Of a stretch of 64,000 nucleotides of DNA, positions 1 to 8,761 are shown piece after piece. The notes beneath the pieces are model-generated. The model was not told the DNA's origin, did not search any database, and worked only from the letters and a program-made list of their open reading frames with translations. Source of the stretch: an uncultured Chthonomonas sp. GTDB lineage: Bacteria; Armatimonadota; Chthonomonadetes; Chthonomonadales; Chthonomonadaceae. How positions within the stretch are numbered: the stretch's first letter is position 1; every line of letters starts with the position of its first letter. The stretch is from contig CAIONQ010000099.1 of NCBI GenBank assembly GCA_903859705.1, positions 1 to 64,000 on the forward strand, read 5' to 3'. Made by a program: the position numbers and the translations under genes.

Positions 1-1
1 C

Positions 2-136
2 AGAGAACTCGAAGAACAGGCGCTGGCGCAGGGCTTTACAAAAAGCGTATTCACCCGAGCCAAAGCAGCCATCACCCACTCCACACGTACCGGCGGAATA
101 GGCCCCAACGGCACCTGGCAAACATCACTAAAATAA
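2..136 (+). CDS. C-terminal end of a RepA-like / primase-helicase family protein (partial)
   Basis: The reading frame is open from the left edge and stops at 134-136, giving 44 residues that begin RELEEQALAQGF and end in TWQTSLK. The pattern (an E/A-rich helix, then 'GFTKSVFTRAKAA', then a short Gly-rich turn and an aromatic near the end) resembles the small winged-helix tail found at the C-terminus of many AAA/RepA-like helicases and bifunctional primase-polymerases of plasmids, phages and integrative elements, where it reads like 'GISKATLRRAKK...GGWYWSLP'. This is family resemblance only; the catalytic part is outside the window. It is the only hint of a mobile-element gene here, and it sits directly upstream of the repeat-bearing gap at 137-1211. 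Confidence 0.5.
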   Translation, partial: RELEEQALAQGFTKSVFTRAKAAITHSTRTGGIGPNGTWQTSLK

Positions 137-240
137 CCCGCTATCACTGCAGGCATTCCTATCACGTTAGCGAAGAAGTCCGGAATCTGCCTCGCAGCAC
201 AAAATTGCCACAAGAAGCGCGCAAACCACCCCGGTTGTCG

Positions 241-262
241 CAGGGACGGCGGCTCGTCCCTG
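241..262. repeat. Short perfect hairpin
   Basis: The arms cagggacg (241-248) and cgtccctg (255-262) are perfectly complementary around a 6-base loop. No T-run follows on either strand, so a rho-independent terminator is unlikely. It may be a dispersed palindromic element; no second copy is apparent in the window. Confidence 0.45.
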
Positions 263-500
263 TCTGTGTGATCAACACAGCAACACCATCCACCGAAGGT
301 GCGCATTTCCCCGCCCCCCCCCAATCGCCTAAACGCAGTCCCGCGCTGCTGGGTGCTCTCGTCGCATTTTCTTCGCGCCCTGGCGGCTTCGCGAGGGCAA
401 ATGAAACCATCCTACCAGACACCAGTTTTCATCCGGCAGGCGACCCCTCGCTCCCTAACTTTCCTGTCCTCCTGGCTGAGCGAAGCGTCCTCCCTTCGCC

Positions 501-625
501 ATGCAATCTTAGGCACGAAAGATGCAATCTTAGCAACCAAATCAGGCATTTTAGAAACAATAAATATCATTAATTATCAATATAAAACAAAATAAGGGGG
601 ATCATGCACAGACATGCAATCTTAG
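501..625. repeat. Three copies of direct repeat atgcaatcttag, iteron-like
   Basis: Perfect copies of atgcaatcttag lie at 501-512, 522-533 and 614-625. The first two start 21 bp apart, two helical turns, as in iterons or tandem binding sites. Between the second and third copies lies an AT-rich stretch (about 540-595). A degenerate extra half copy (catcttag) follows the third. The function is not known from sequence; a replication or regulator-binding role is inferred only from spacing and the neighbouring helicase-like gene. Confidence 0.6.
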
Positions 626-1211
626 CATCTTAGCACACGGCTGGTCTCCACCAGCAACAACTCGAGCATCAGATTTCCGGGTTTACCGGCTGCAATCTAT
701 CCATAAGCCGGGCTGCTCACAAGCTGGTTTACCGCTATCATGTAGGGCTCGCAAACCCAGGCCGGCAACCCCTCAGTGCTTCATCCTACCCTCGGCCCTC
801 GCTTCCCTTCTCTATTCACACGCACTGAACTCAGCAATGCCCCTGAGATTACTGACAAATGACAGTAATAATCAATAAATACAACCCCAAAAGCCCAATC
901 CCTCTCGACGCGCCCTGCAATTGTCGTACGCTTACATGTCTGCATTGCCATCCGGCAGGTGCGACCCCCCAAAAAATCCAACACCCAACCCCGCCGCGAA
1001 GCGCCACTCCCCGCATTTTCCGTCCATTTCCGGGTATAAAGTTAGCCTGTTGCCTGTTACCTGCAAGCAATAACAGTGTCTGAATAAGCACGGGTGTCTC
1101 GTTGCGGCAATTCTCTCCTCGCCTGCATGTTTTCCATATAGCGTTTCCTGGGCCGTTCTATGCCCTGTGGAACGGGAGCAAGTTTATTTGAAGGTACTCA
1201 CGCACATCAGA

Positions 1212-4200
1212 ATGCGCAATGCACAGTTTGCCCTCGGCGCACTGGCTTTTTCAGGCGTTCTTGCCTGGGCTGGCATGCAGCCCTCGGGCGCAGCACCCGA
1301 TAAAACCCGCGCCGACCTGGAAGCCCGCTTCACCACCGTGGTTCGCCCGTTTATGCAGGGTTATTGTGTTTCCTGCCATGGCAAAGTGAAGCCGCAGGCG
1401 CAGTTGGACCTCACCGCATACCCGACCATGGATGCCGTGGCGAAGGATTTTAACCACTGGACCCTATTAATGGAGCGCCTTACTGAGCGCACCATGCCCC
1501 CGGCTGGTGTTAAAATGCCGCCGCAGGCGCAGGTAGCAAAGGTTATCAGCTGGATTAAGGATGCACGTGCCTACGAAATTAGCCGCAATGCCGGCGACCC
1601 GGGCCCTGTTACCTCCCGACGCCTCAGCAATATGGAGTACGATTACACCGTTCGAGACCTTACCGGCGTGGATCTGCACCCCTCTAAAGAGTTCCCAGTA
1701 GACCCGGCCAACCAGGAGGGCTTCGATAACTCCAGCGAGTCGCTCACACTCTCGCCAGCCCTTATTAAGAAGTATATGGCGGCAGCGCGCGATATCGCCG
1801 ATCGCGCCGCCCTTACCTCCACAGGCATCGAGTTCGCCTCGCACCCTGTGCTTGCCGAAACAGATCGTGATAAGTTCTGCATTCTGCGCATTGTTGATTT
1901 CTACAAAAAGCAGCCAACCGATCTGGCCGATTATTTCCGCGCCGCTAACCACTACAAACACCGCGCAGAGCTGGGCTCGCCCAACGCCACTCTGAAGGAT
2001 TTTGCCGTACGGGCAAAGGTTAGCCCGGGATACCTGGATCTTATCTGGAAAACTCTGAACACTCCCGGCAAACCCGTTGGCCCCGTTGGCACCATGCAAA
2101 AACTCTTTGCGGAGCTTCCCGCTCCCGATAAGAGCGTGGACGGCCCGGAACATTCGGGCTGTGTTGACCTGCGAGATTGGGCGCTTGCTCTGCGTAAAAA
2201 GCTTGCATGGAAGTTCCCCAACCTGCGCGTTCCCAACGGGTTCTCGGATGGTGGGCAGTGCTTTGTTCTGTGGAAAGACCGCGAATATGCCACCCATCGC
2301 CGCTCTGTAAACCCGGCCGGCCTGCAGATTGGTGGCGCAACGGCATCGCACACAATCCCGAAGCGCGGCAATCAGCCCGCCCGGGTGGTGAAAGACACAC
2401 CGGATCCCGATCTGTTTATCCCCGAGGATGAGGCGCAGCGCAAACCGTTTACAGATAGCTTTGACCTGTTTTGCAGCGTGGTGCCAGATGCGTTCTACAT
2501 CTCGGAGCGCGGACGCATGTTTGTGGATGATCCCGGAGATAAGGGACGCTTGCTAACTGCCGGCCTGCACAACTCTATGGGCTACTTCCGAGACGATCAG
2601 CCCCTGATGGAGCTTATTCTGGATGAGGCTGGCCGCGCCAAGCTGGACCACATGTGGATGGACTTTAACCAGGTGGCGTTTGTGCCAGAGCGCATGCACA
2701 CCGAGTTCTTCCACTACGAGCGCGCCGAATCCGCAACCATCACCTCAGAAGAGTTCAACTTTGTTCGCTCTGAAGACCCGGATGCCTGCTCTGATGCCAA
2801 GATTTTTCGGCTGGCCGATGCCTACAAGGCAAAGGCAGTGCGCAATGGCGGCGGCGAGCCCGATTCTCTGAAAGCGATTGATGAGCACTTTAAGTGGGTA
2901 TCGCACACCATCCGATCTACAGAGAAGGGGCGCATTGCCGCACAACCCATTCATCTCAAGACACTGGTTGAGTTTGCACAGCGCGCCTTCCGCCGCCCAC
3001 TCTCTGCCGATGAGCGCGCCGGTATCCTTAACTTCTACCAGACTCTGCGTAAGAAAGAGGGCCTGAGCCACGAAGAGGCCATTCGAGACTCTCTGGCAAG
3101 CATCCTAATCTCTCCGAAGTTCCTGTTCCACGTAACTGCCGATGGCGATACCGCCAGCAACAGCACAGGCAGTGGCTTCCGAACAGCAAGCTATGCGCCG
3201 CCCCTTCGTACTCAAAACCTATCTGAGTATGCGCTGGCAAATAGGCTGAGCTACTTCCTTTGGTCGAGCATGCCAGATGCCGAGTTGATGGCACATGCTG
3301 CGGCGGGAGACTTGCATAAGCCCGAGGTGCTGGTTGCACAGGCACACCGCATGCTGAAGGATGCCCGTGTACGGGCTCTTGCCCTGGAGTTCGGTGGCAA
3401 CTGGCTGGATTTTCGGCGATTTGAACAGCACAACGCTGTGGATAGAAACCGCTTCCCGGTGTTTACAGACGATCTGCGCCAGGCGATGTTCGAGGAGCCA
3501 GTGCACTACCTGGTGGATACCTTCCAGAACAACCGATCGGTGCTGGATATCCTCTACGGGCGGCACACTTTTGTAAACTCTCTGCTGGCCCGCCACTATG
3601 GAATGCCGATGAGCCCTGAAGAAGGTAAGTGGGTGCGGGTAGATAATGCCGACCAGTATGGCCGTGGCGGCCTGTTGCCGATGGCGCTATTTCTAACAGA
3701 AAACAGCCCGGGCCTGCGCACCAGCCCCGTTAAACGCGGTTACTGGGTGGTGCGGCGCGTGCTTGGGGAGGTGATACCTGCTCCCCCGCCGAATGTGCCC
3801 GTGCTTCCCACCGATGAGAGCAAACTGGGCAAACTAACCCTGCGCCAGGCACTTGTAGAGCACCGAAACAACCCGGCCTGCGCCGGGTGCCATGCTCGCT
3901 TTGATTCCTATGGGCTGGTGTTTGAGGGATATGGGCCCGTTGGCGAAATCCGAACCCGTGACCTTGGCGGCAAGCCGGTGGATGCAAGCGCACCCTTCCC
4001 GGGCTCTCCCGATAGAACGGGCGTGGCTGGCCTGCGAGACTACCTGAAAGAGAAGCGGCAGAAAGATTTTGTGAACACCTGCTGCCGCAAACTACTATCT
4101 TATGGGCTTGGGCGCACCCTGCTTGCCTCGGACGACCCAACCTTAGAACAGATGCAACAGAAGCTTGCATCTGGCGGTTACCGCTTTGAACCAATGGTTG

Positions 4201-4265
4201 ATGCCATTGTGCTTAGCAAACAGTTCCGAACCAAACGAGCGCCAGCCAACCTGGCAGTACGATAG
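1212..4265 (+). CDS. Secreted cytochrome c-type DUF1587/1592/1595/1588/1585 protein
   Basis: A protein of 1017 residues with an N-terminal signal peptide (MRNAQFALGALAF...). A c-type haem site, C52-V-S-C-H56, is followed by the conserved MPP motif region. Then come a DUF1587-like part (SRRLSNMEYDYTVRDLTG), a DUF1595-like helix bundle (FAQRAFRRPLSADE), DUF1592 (LANRLSYFLWSSMPD...), DUF1588 (GLRTSPVKRGYWV) carrying a second haem-type motif C890-A-G-C-H894, and a C-terminal DUF1585. This domain order is the standard one in planctomycete-type proteins thought to act outside the cytoplasm; the substrate is unknown. I chose the ATG at 1212 over the in-frame GTG at 1167 because it directly starts the signal peptide. 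The DUF1552 gene follows 32 bp downstream, the usual partnership. Confidence 0.88.
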   Translation: MRNAQFALGALAFSGVLAWAGMQPSGAAPDKTRADLEARFTTVVRPFMQGYCVSCHGKVKPQAQLDLTAYPTMDAVAKDFNHWTLLMERLTERTMPPAGVKMPPQAQVAKVISWIKDARAYEISRNAGDPGPVTSRRLSNMEYDYTVRDLTGVDLHPSKEFPVDPANQEGFDNSSESLTLSPALIKKYMAAARDIADRAALTSTGIEFASHPVLAETDRDKFCILRIVDFYKKQPTDLADYFRAANHYKHRAELGSPNATLKDFAVRAKVSPGYLDLIWKTLNTPGKPVGPVGTMQKLFAELPAPDKSVDGPEHSGCVDLRDWALALRKKLAWKFPNLRVPNGFSDGGQCFVLWKDREYATHRRSVNPAGLQIGGATASHTIPKRGNQPARVVKDTPDPDLFIPEDEAQRKPFTDSFDLFCSVVPDAFYISERGRMFVDDPGDKGRLLTAGLHNSMGYFRDDQPLMELILDEAGRAKLDHMWMDFNQVAFVPERMHTEFFHYERAESATITSEEFNFVRSEDPDACSDAKIFRLADAYKAKAVRNGGGEPDSLKAIDEHFKWVSHTIRSTEKGRIAAQPIHLKTLVEFAQRAFRRPLSADERAGILNFYQTLRKKEGLSHEEAIRDSLASILISPKFLFHVTADGDTASNSTGSGFRTASYAPPLRTQNLSEYALANRLSYFLWSSMPDAELMAHAAAGDLHKPEVLVAQAHRMLKDARVRALALEFGGNWLDFRRFEQHNAVDRNRFPVFTDDLRQAMFEEPVHYLVDTFQNNRSVLDILYGRHTFVNSLLARHYGMPMSPEEGKWVRVDNADQYGRGGLLPMALFLTENSPGLRTSPVKRGYWVVRRVLGEVIPAPPPNVPVLPTDESKLGKLTLRQALVEHRNNPACAGCHARFDSYGLVFEGYGPVGEIRTRDLGGKPVDASAPFPGSPDRTGVAGLRDYLKEKRQKDFVNTCCRKLLSYGLGRTLLASDDPTLEQMQQKLASGGYRFEPMVDAIVLSKQFRTKRAPANLAVR

Positions 4266-4297
4266 CCAACCGATCTGATTTAGAGAAGGATCTGAAC

Positions 4298-5644
4298 ATG
4301 CCTGACGAGATAGAAACAGATGCCCGTTCATCCATGTCCCGCCGCAACTTCCTGCGCGGCGCCGGCGTCGTTATGGGCCTGCCATGGCTGGAGTCGCTGC
4401 CCGTGTGGGGCTCGGCATCCGAGGTAACGCATGCGGCAAGCACGCCGCCAAAGCGCTTTATTGTGCAGTTTATGGGCACCGGTATTAGCCCCAACAACTG
4501 GGGCGCAACCGGCAGCGGCGCCACCATGGAGCTGGGCAAAAGCCTGAAGCCGCTGGATCCATACCGATCCAAGCTCAACGTTATCGATGGCCTGTTTAAC
4601 CGCCCCAGCACCGGCGTGGGCATCCACCCGGGTATGACCGGCAACATCCTCTCTGGTATGCCGCTTACCCGTGGCGCGGTGCTGCATGGCGGCACCTCGG
4701 TAGACCAGGTGCTTGCATCCAAAATTGGGCAAGAGACCATTCAGCCAAGCCTTGTTCTTTCCTGCGAGCAGCCCCTTACCGGCTACCACGAATCCAACTT
4801 CTCGATGGCCTACAGCTCTCACATCTCCTGGCAGAGCCCGGATTCCCCGGTGCCAGCCGAGGTGTACCCGTCGCTGGCGTTTGATAGCCTGTTTGAAAAC
4901 AGCGGCAGCCGGCGCATGGAGTCTATTCTTGACAGGGTAAGTGGGGAAGCCGCAGACCTGAAGAAGAAGATTAGCCGCGAAGACAGAACCCGCCTGGAAG
5001 AGTATCTCACCAGTGTTCGTGAAGTTGAACAACGTGCGCAGCGCATGCGGGGTGAGCTGGGCAAAGCAGCAAACAGGGCTAAAGATGGCGGCAAGCAGCT
5101 GATTGCCATGAAGCGCCCGGAAAACGGCCTGCCAGAAGACATTCGGGAGCATATGCGCCTGATGTGCGATATCGTTGCCCTGGCGGTTCAAACCGACCGC
5201 ACACGCATCGCCACCATGCTTATGTGCCGAGACCTTTCGGGCCTCTTTTATCCCTTCTTAAACGTTCGCGATGCACACCACCTGGCATCGCACCGGGATA
5301 ACTCGGACGATTACGAGCGGATTACCCGCCACTACATTACACAGTTGGCCTACCTTGCGGGCCGCCTGGAAAGCATGAAGGAAGGCGAAACCAGCGTGCT
5401 GGATAACACCTGCCTGCTCTGGCTTTCCAACATGTATAGCGGCTCCAACCACGATAACTCCAAGCTGCCCGTGCTTACGCTCGGCGGCCTTGGCGGCACC
5501 CTGGAAACTGGCCGCGTGCTTAACTACCACGATAAGGGCGACGAAAACCGCAAAATCTGCAGCCTGTATCTATCCATTATGGATAAGATGGGCGTGCATC
5601 TGGAGCATTTCGGAGATTCCGATCTGCGCCTCGCGAAGATATAG
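4298..5644 (+). CDS. Tat-exported DUF1552 protein
   Basis: A 448-residue protein with a twin-arginine signal, S-R15-R16-N-F-L-R-G-A, followed by a short hydrophobic stretch. The body matches DUF1552 by its typical segments (MGTGISPNNWG; GIHPGMTGNILSG; SVDQVLASKIG; 'LSNMYSGSNHDNSKLPVLTLGG' region; C-terminal 'NYHDKGDENRKICSLYLSIMDKMGV' region). DUF1552 proteins are almost always encoded next to DUF1592-type cytochromes and are presumed to work with them after folding in the cytoplasm; no reaction is established. An aagga ribosome-binding site lies 8 bases before the ATG at 4298. The 32-bp gap to the upstream gene and the terminator at 5661-5688 define a two-gene operon. Confidence 0.88.
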   Translation: MPDEIETDARSSMSRRNFLRGAGVVMGLPWLESLPVWGSASEVTHAASTPPKRFIVQFMGTGISPNNWGATGSGATMELGKSLKPLDPYRSKLNVIDGLFNRPSTGVGIHPGMTGNILSGMPLTRGAVLHGGTSVDQVLASKIGQETIQPSLVLSCEQPLTGYHESNFSMAYSSHISWQSPDSPVPAEVYPSLAFDSLFENSGSRRMESILDRVSGEAADLKKKISREDRTRLEEYLTSVREVEQRAQRMRGELGKAANRAKDGGKQLIAMKRPENGLPEDIREHMRLMCDIVALAVQTDRTRIATMLMCRDLSGLFYPFLNVRDAHHLASHRDNSDDYERITRHYITQLAYLAGRLESMKEGETSVLDNTCLLWLSNMYSGSNHDNSKLPVLTLGGLGGTLETGRVLNYHDKGDENRKICSLYLSIMDKMGVHLEHFGDSDLRLAKI

Positions 5645-5660
5645 CGATACGCCATTGCAC

Positions 5661-5688
5661 AAAAAGCCGCCCCCCGGGGCGGCTTTTT
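5661..5688. terminator. Strong bidirectional rho-independent terminator
   Basis: A GC-rich stem, gccgcccc paired with ggggcggc, is flanked by AAAAA on the left and TTTTT on the right, so it can end transcription in both directions. It sits between the convergent DUF1552 gene (plus) and retropepsin-like gene (minus). Confidence 0.9.
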
Positions 5689-5788
5689 GTTTGGGTTGTT
5701 TGCCGGTATTTCCAGGGCTTGCGCCATTCGCTATCCTATGCCGCACTTTTGGCGCTCTGATACGTTATACTGCCCTTTCAGGGCTGGG

Positions 5789-7495
5789 TTACCTGCCGGA
5801 ACGCAATTCCCCGCTGAACCCATCCAGAGGAAGGCGTTCGCCGTTTGGGCCGATGATCCACCCCACGCCACCTACCCAGATTGCCCCTTGCCCAAGCTGG
5901 AGTAATGGCGCTCTGCCTGGCTCGTTAGGTGCGGCGAAGATATGGTATTTATCGCTGGGCAGGGTTAGTCGGAAGCTTTTTACACCGGTACTACGGTACG
6001 TTACCAGATATCTGCCGGCCTCCAGAAGCACCGATCCGCCTGGCCGAACCACTCTCAAACTTCCATCTCTTTCATAAAGTAGCCCACCCAGTGGAAATCG
6101 GCGTGCCGCGTTAAATCCCTCTGGCACCTGCGGGAATGTAGCAGGCGGTGCGGCGATGTTCCAGGCACGGCTTGCACCGGGCGGAAACGCAAACTCTACG
6201 AGTTGCGGGGATCCGGAGCGCCGGACAAATAACCGAATTGTACGGTCATCACCATCCCGGGTTACGGCAACCGATTCATCTGGCCGGGCAGGCGGCAAAC
6301 CTTCTGTTTCATGAATCTGGTCTCCATCCTTCATCCCAAGCCGATCTGCCGGAGAGCCGCTGCCAATAAGCGTTCGCCGCGCTCCTCCGCTTTCTGCCAG
6401 AAATATCCCCAGATCTGCCAGCATCCTTTTGGGCGCATCTCGGCCCGCCAGCGGACGTGCAAGATACATCCTGTGCGCCGGAAAATCCAAAACCATACGG
6501 CAGCCAGCAAACAGATCCATGCCGCCGGTTGGCCTGCGCATCAATCCGGAGCGGCCTTCACTTTCACTTTGCATGGCCGCAGGGTACGCAATAGCAAAAC
6601 GCCCAACCGTTAGGTCGCGATATATGGAAAGCTCCGCACGCTGATTGCTATCTATCGAGCGTATGGTTGTGTGGCCCGCATGGGCTACCGGGTGCAGAAC
6701 TTCCGAAAAGCCAGAGGGAAGCACGAAGTGCGTGGTGCCCGTATCGATATCGAAAGGCAATCGGCTGCCATCAAGGGTGCCCTCAACGGTCCACGGGCGC
6801 CCCTCATGTTCTCGGATTGCAACCGAAGTGATAGCGGGCGGAACGGCCAGCGGGTTGTGGAGCATGTTCCCGCCGAGATCCATGCTGGCAGCAGGCGGGA
6901 GCCACACGGCGATGCTGCCATCTTCCTGGGTACGAATTGCGGTTGCAGGCGGTATTTTTGTTGATTCTGGCAGGGCTGTTCCGGCAGGAGCCCAGGCACA
7001 GAACATTTTGAACCACAGGCTATAATCTTCTATCCCTACTCGGCCACCCGGCCAGAGAGTGAGTGTGTGTGCATCTGCAGCCAGATCGAAGCCGATAGCA
7101 ACTCTGGAAAGCAGATCCAACCCGAGGCTGCCATCTACTGGCAACACTGCAGAACCGAGCGAGCTCCACACATCTGCAGCCGGGGCAGCAACAGCATATG
7201 CTGCACTTGCCCAGTGCATTGGCCCGGCATCCAGGCTGTTTAAGGTGCCCTGCCCTGTAAACAATCGATTTTCATGGGGGAGGGCATCGGCATGCAGCCC
7301 GAGGCGTGCCGCTGCTATCGAGCTGAATGTGGTGGTTTGTGCCCCGGTATCCACCAGCAAGTGGGCGGACGCGCCATTAACACGCACCGCCAGAACACAC
7401 ATGCCACGCACGGTATCGCAGGGCACAGTTATCTGTGCATCCGCTTTCCCCACACCCAGGAACCCGAATAGAGTTGCCAGCAGAAGGCTGCTCAT
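5789..7495 (-). CDS. Exported protein with two retropepsin-like domains and a PDZ domain
   Basis: A protein of 568 residues with a signal peptide (MSSLLLATLFGFLGVGKADA). Two successive aspartyl-protease-like domains each carry a D-T-G catalytic motif: LLVDTGAQTT with Asp near residue 49, and FDIDTGTTHF with Asp near residue 251. Each ends in a typical 'GLDLLSR' or 'DLFAGCRMVLDF' strand. A PDZ-like segment follows (LIGSGSPADRLGMKDGDQI). Retropepsin folds need two DTG halves, so the two domains may pair within one chain; that is inference. I chose the ATG at 7495 because AGGGA lies just before it and it begins the signal peptide; the longer frame from 7540 adds an unlikely His-rich leader. The target is unknown. 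Confidence 0.78.
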   Translation of the reverse strand: MSSLLLATLFGFLGVGKADAQITVPCDTVRGMCVLAVRVNGASAHLLVDTGAQTTTFSSIAAARLGLHADALPHENRLFTGQGTLNSLDAGPMHWASAAYAVAAPAADVWSSLGSAVLPVDGSLGLDLLSRVAIGFDLAADAHTLTLWPGGRVGIEDYSLWFKMFCAWAPAGTALPESTKIPPATAIRTQEDGSIAVWLPPAASMDLGGNMLHNPLAVPPAITSVAIREHEGRPWTVEGTLDGSRLPFDIDTGTTHFVLPSGFSEVLHPVAHAGHTTIRSIDSNQRAELSIYRDLTVGRFAIAYPAAMQSESEGRSGLMRRPTGGMDLFAGCRMVLDFPAHRMYLARPLAGRDAPKRMLADLGIFLAESGGARRTLIGSGSPADRLGMKDGDQIHETEGLPPARPDESVAVTRDGDDRTIRLFVRRSGSPQLVEFAFPPGASRAWNIAAPPATFPQVPEGFNAARRFPLGGLLYERDGSLRVVRPGGSVLLEAGRYLVTYRSTGVKSFRLTLPSDKYHIFAAPNEPGRAPLLQLGQGAIWVGGVGWIIGPNGERLPLDGFSGELRSGR

Positions 7496-7686
7496 AAATT
7501 CCCTATGGCAGCTATGTTTGTTGTGGTGAATTGGTTTCATTTACGGCTTTGCCTGTGGAGGAACATACCCCCTGATACGCAGGGGAGCGGACAAATTTCA
7601 CCCTGCCAGCCAGAGAGTGGCTGGCAGATAACAATGCGGGCAGGTTACGAGGGGCCAATTCAAGATGAAGTGATATTGAGTTCACT
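7496..7686. other. Intergenic region with hairpin
   Basis: The gap between two minus-strand genes contains one clear hairpin: tgccagcc (7604-7611) pairs with ggctggca (7619-7626) around a 7-base loop. There is no T-run in the direction of transcription, so termination would have to be rho-dependent. It could equally protect the end of the upstream message. Confidence 0.5.
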
Positions 7687-8760
7687 TCAGTGAGTGGTGT
7701 AATGTTCTGGAAAGCCTTTGAGCTCCAGGCCGTAAAGCGCCCAGTGCTGAACGCTGTAGAACCCGGAAGAGGCCGCCTGAAAGTACAAAATCCAACGATT
7801 GCCAATGTGATAAATGGCCGGTGTTGCCACGTGGTACATCAAGGCATCGGAGTAGTTATCCCACTTTGTTTGATCGATGAGTTTTACCGGGCGCTTTTGC
7901 CAGCCAGAGGTTAGGCTATTGCTAACCGCAATATCGGCTCCCCAGCGTGTTCCGCCATTATATCCTTCATAAAACATTACATACTGTTTGCCGATTTTAT
8001 ATATCTGATGCCACTCCAGATAGCGTGATTCTGGCCCGGCCGCCAGCAGATCTGGCCCGGGCTGCTTCAGCCAGTGGATGCCATCGGTAGATTCTGCGAG
8101 CCGTATTCCGGGCAGTACCTGGTTAGCCGTGCGATAGGAGTAGAGCGAGTACCAGTGGCCCTTCTCCCGAACTACGGCACCTTGAGACACGTAGGCCTCA
8201 TCTGCACGGCCCTGGCCGCCCGGAGAGAGAATGGGGTTTTCTGCGGCGCGCTTCACATTGGCGGGCGTAACGGAGCTGTATCCATCCTTACCGGCAGATA
8301 CCATTGCCATGCCGATGGCATCGCTCTGTGTTTTGCTGCTGTTGCCGGTGTAGTAGATCCAGTACTCGGTGGTTTCTTTGTGATAGATAACGGCATCCAG
8401 CCGAATGCCGGATATCTCAAATGGAACATTGGGGTCCGGGGCAATCAGCGGGTTCTCTTTGTCTTCATGCCACGTAAAGGGATCTGCAACGGTGGCCCAG
8501 GCCTTGCCAATAGCGCCTTTGGCGCCCCCGAGAGCCATGCCGGAATAGAACATGATAAGGCGAGACCTGTTTTTGGGGTTGGGCAGGATAATCGGTTCAT
8601 TTACCTGCCCATCCTTCCAGCCACCACCGCCAAAATCGATGATTTTGCGCGGCGAATCGCCAGATTGGCCGGGTACGGCTTTCGCCGCACTGGCAATCCA
8701 GAATATTATCAGCACGATGGCTGATGTAACGAAGAAGGCAGATCTTCGTAGGGTTTTCAT
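7687..8760 (-). CDS. Secreted five-bladed beta-propeller glycosidase-like protein (GH43/GH32/GH62-type fold)
   Basis: A protein of 357 residues that begins at the ATG at 8760 with a hydrophobic signal (MKTLRRSAFFVTSAIVLII). The chain has recurring propeller-type blades: an early 'NEPIILPNP' segment, 'RLIMFYSGM', 'YWIYYTGNSS', 'WYSLYSYRT' and 'RWILYFQAAS'. Such aromatic-rich 'YxxYY' strands with acidic residues are typical of clan GH-F/GH-J folds and of bacterial proteins annotated as family 43 glycosidases. I cannot assign the catalytic acids or a substrate. It lies directly downstream of the M28 peptidase, with one base between that gene's stop and this start, so the two are co-transcribed. 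The in-frame extension to 8811 lies inside the upstream gene and is not needed. Confidence 0.65.
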   Translation of the reverse strand: MKTLRRSAFFVTSAIVLIIFWIASAAKAVPGQSGDSPRKIIDFGGGGWKDGQVNEPIILPNPKNRSRLIMFYSGMALGGAKGAIGKAWATVADPFTWHEDKENPLIAPDPNVPFEISGIRLDAVIYHKETTEYWIYYTGNSSKTQSDAIGMAMVSAGKDGYSSVTPANVKRAAENPILSPGGQGRADEAYVSQGAVVREKGHWYSLYSYRTANQVLPGIRLAESTDGIHWLKQPGPDLLAAGPESRYLEWHQIYKIGKQYVMFYEGYNGGTRWGADIAVSNSLTSGWQKRPVKLIDQTKWDNYSDALMYHVATPAIYHIGNRWILYFQAASSGFYSVQHWALYGLELKGFPEHYTTH

Positions 8761-8761
8761 G

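Larger units (their letters stand above)
137..1211. other. Long intergenic region without a convincing gene
   Basis: About 1.07 kb separates the partial helicase-like gene from the cytochrome-type gene. The small open frames (for example 205-573 and 859-1083) are rich in Pro/Arg/Ser, lack ribosome-binding sites and resemble no family I recognise. Features I can point to are a short hairpin (241-262), three copies of a 12-bp direct repeat (501-625), and an AT-rich stretch (about 540-595). The sequence looks like decayed or non-coding DNA, possibly the edge of an integrated element. Confidence 0.6.

Noticed and set aside
241-262. Rho-independent terminator after the partial helicase-like gene
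   Set aside because: The hairpin is good but no T-run follows on either strand, and it is more than 100 bp from the stop codon.
205-573. Open frame of 122 codons in the left intergenic region
   Set aside because: Pro/Arg/Ser-rich with no family resemblance, no ribosome-binding site, and overlapping other equally long frames; it looks random.
1467-2351. 294-codon minus-strand open frame
   Set aside because: Lies entirely inside the DUF1592 gene in another frame; the plus-strand product is clearly real, so this is a shadow.
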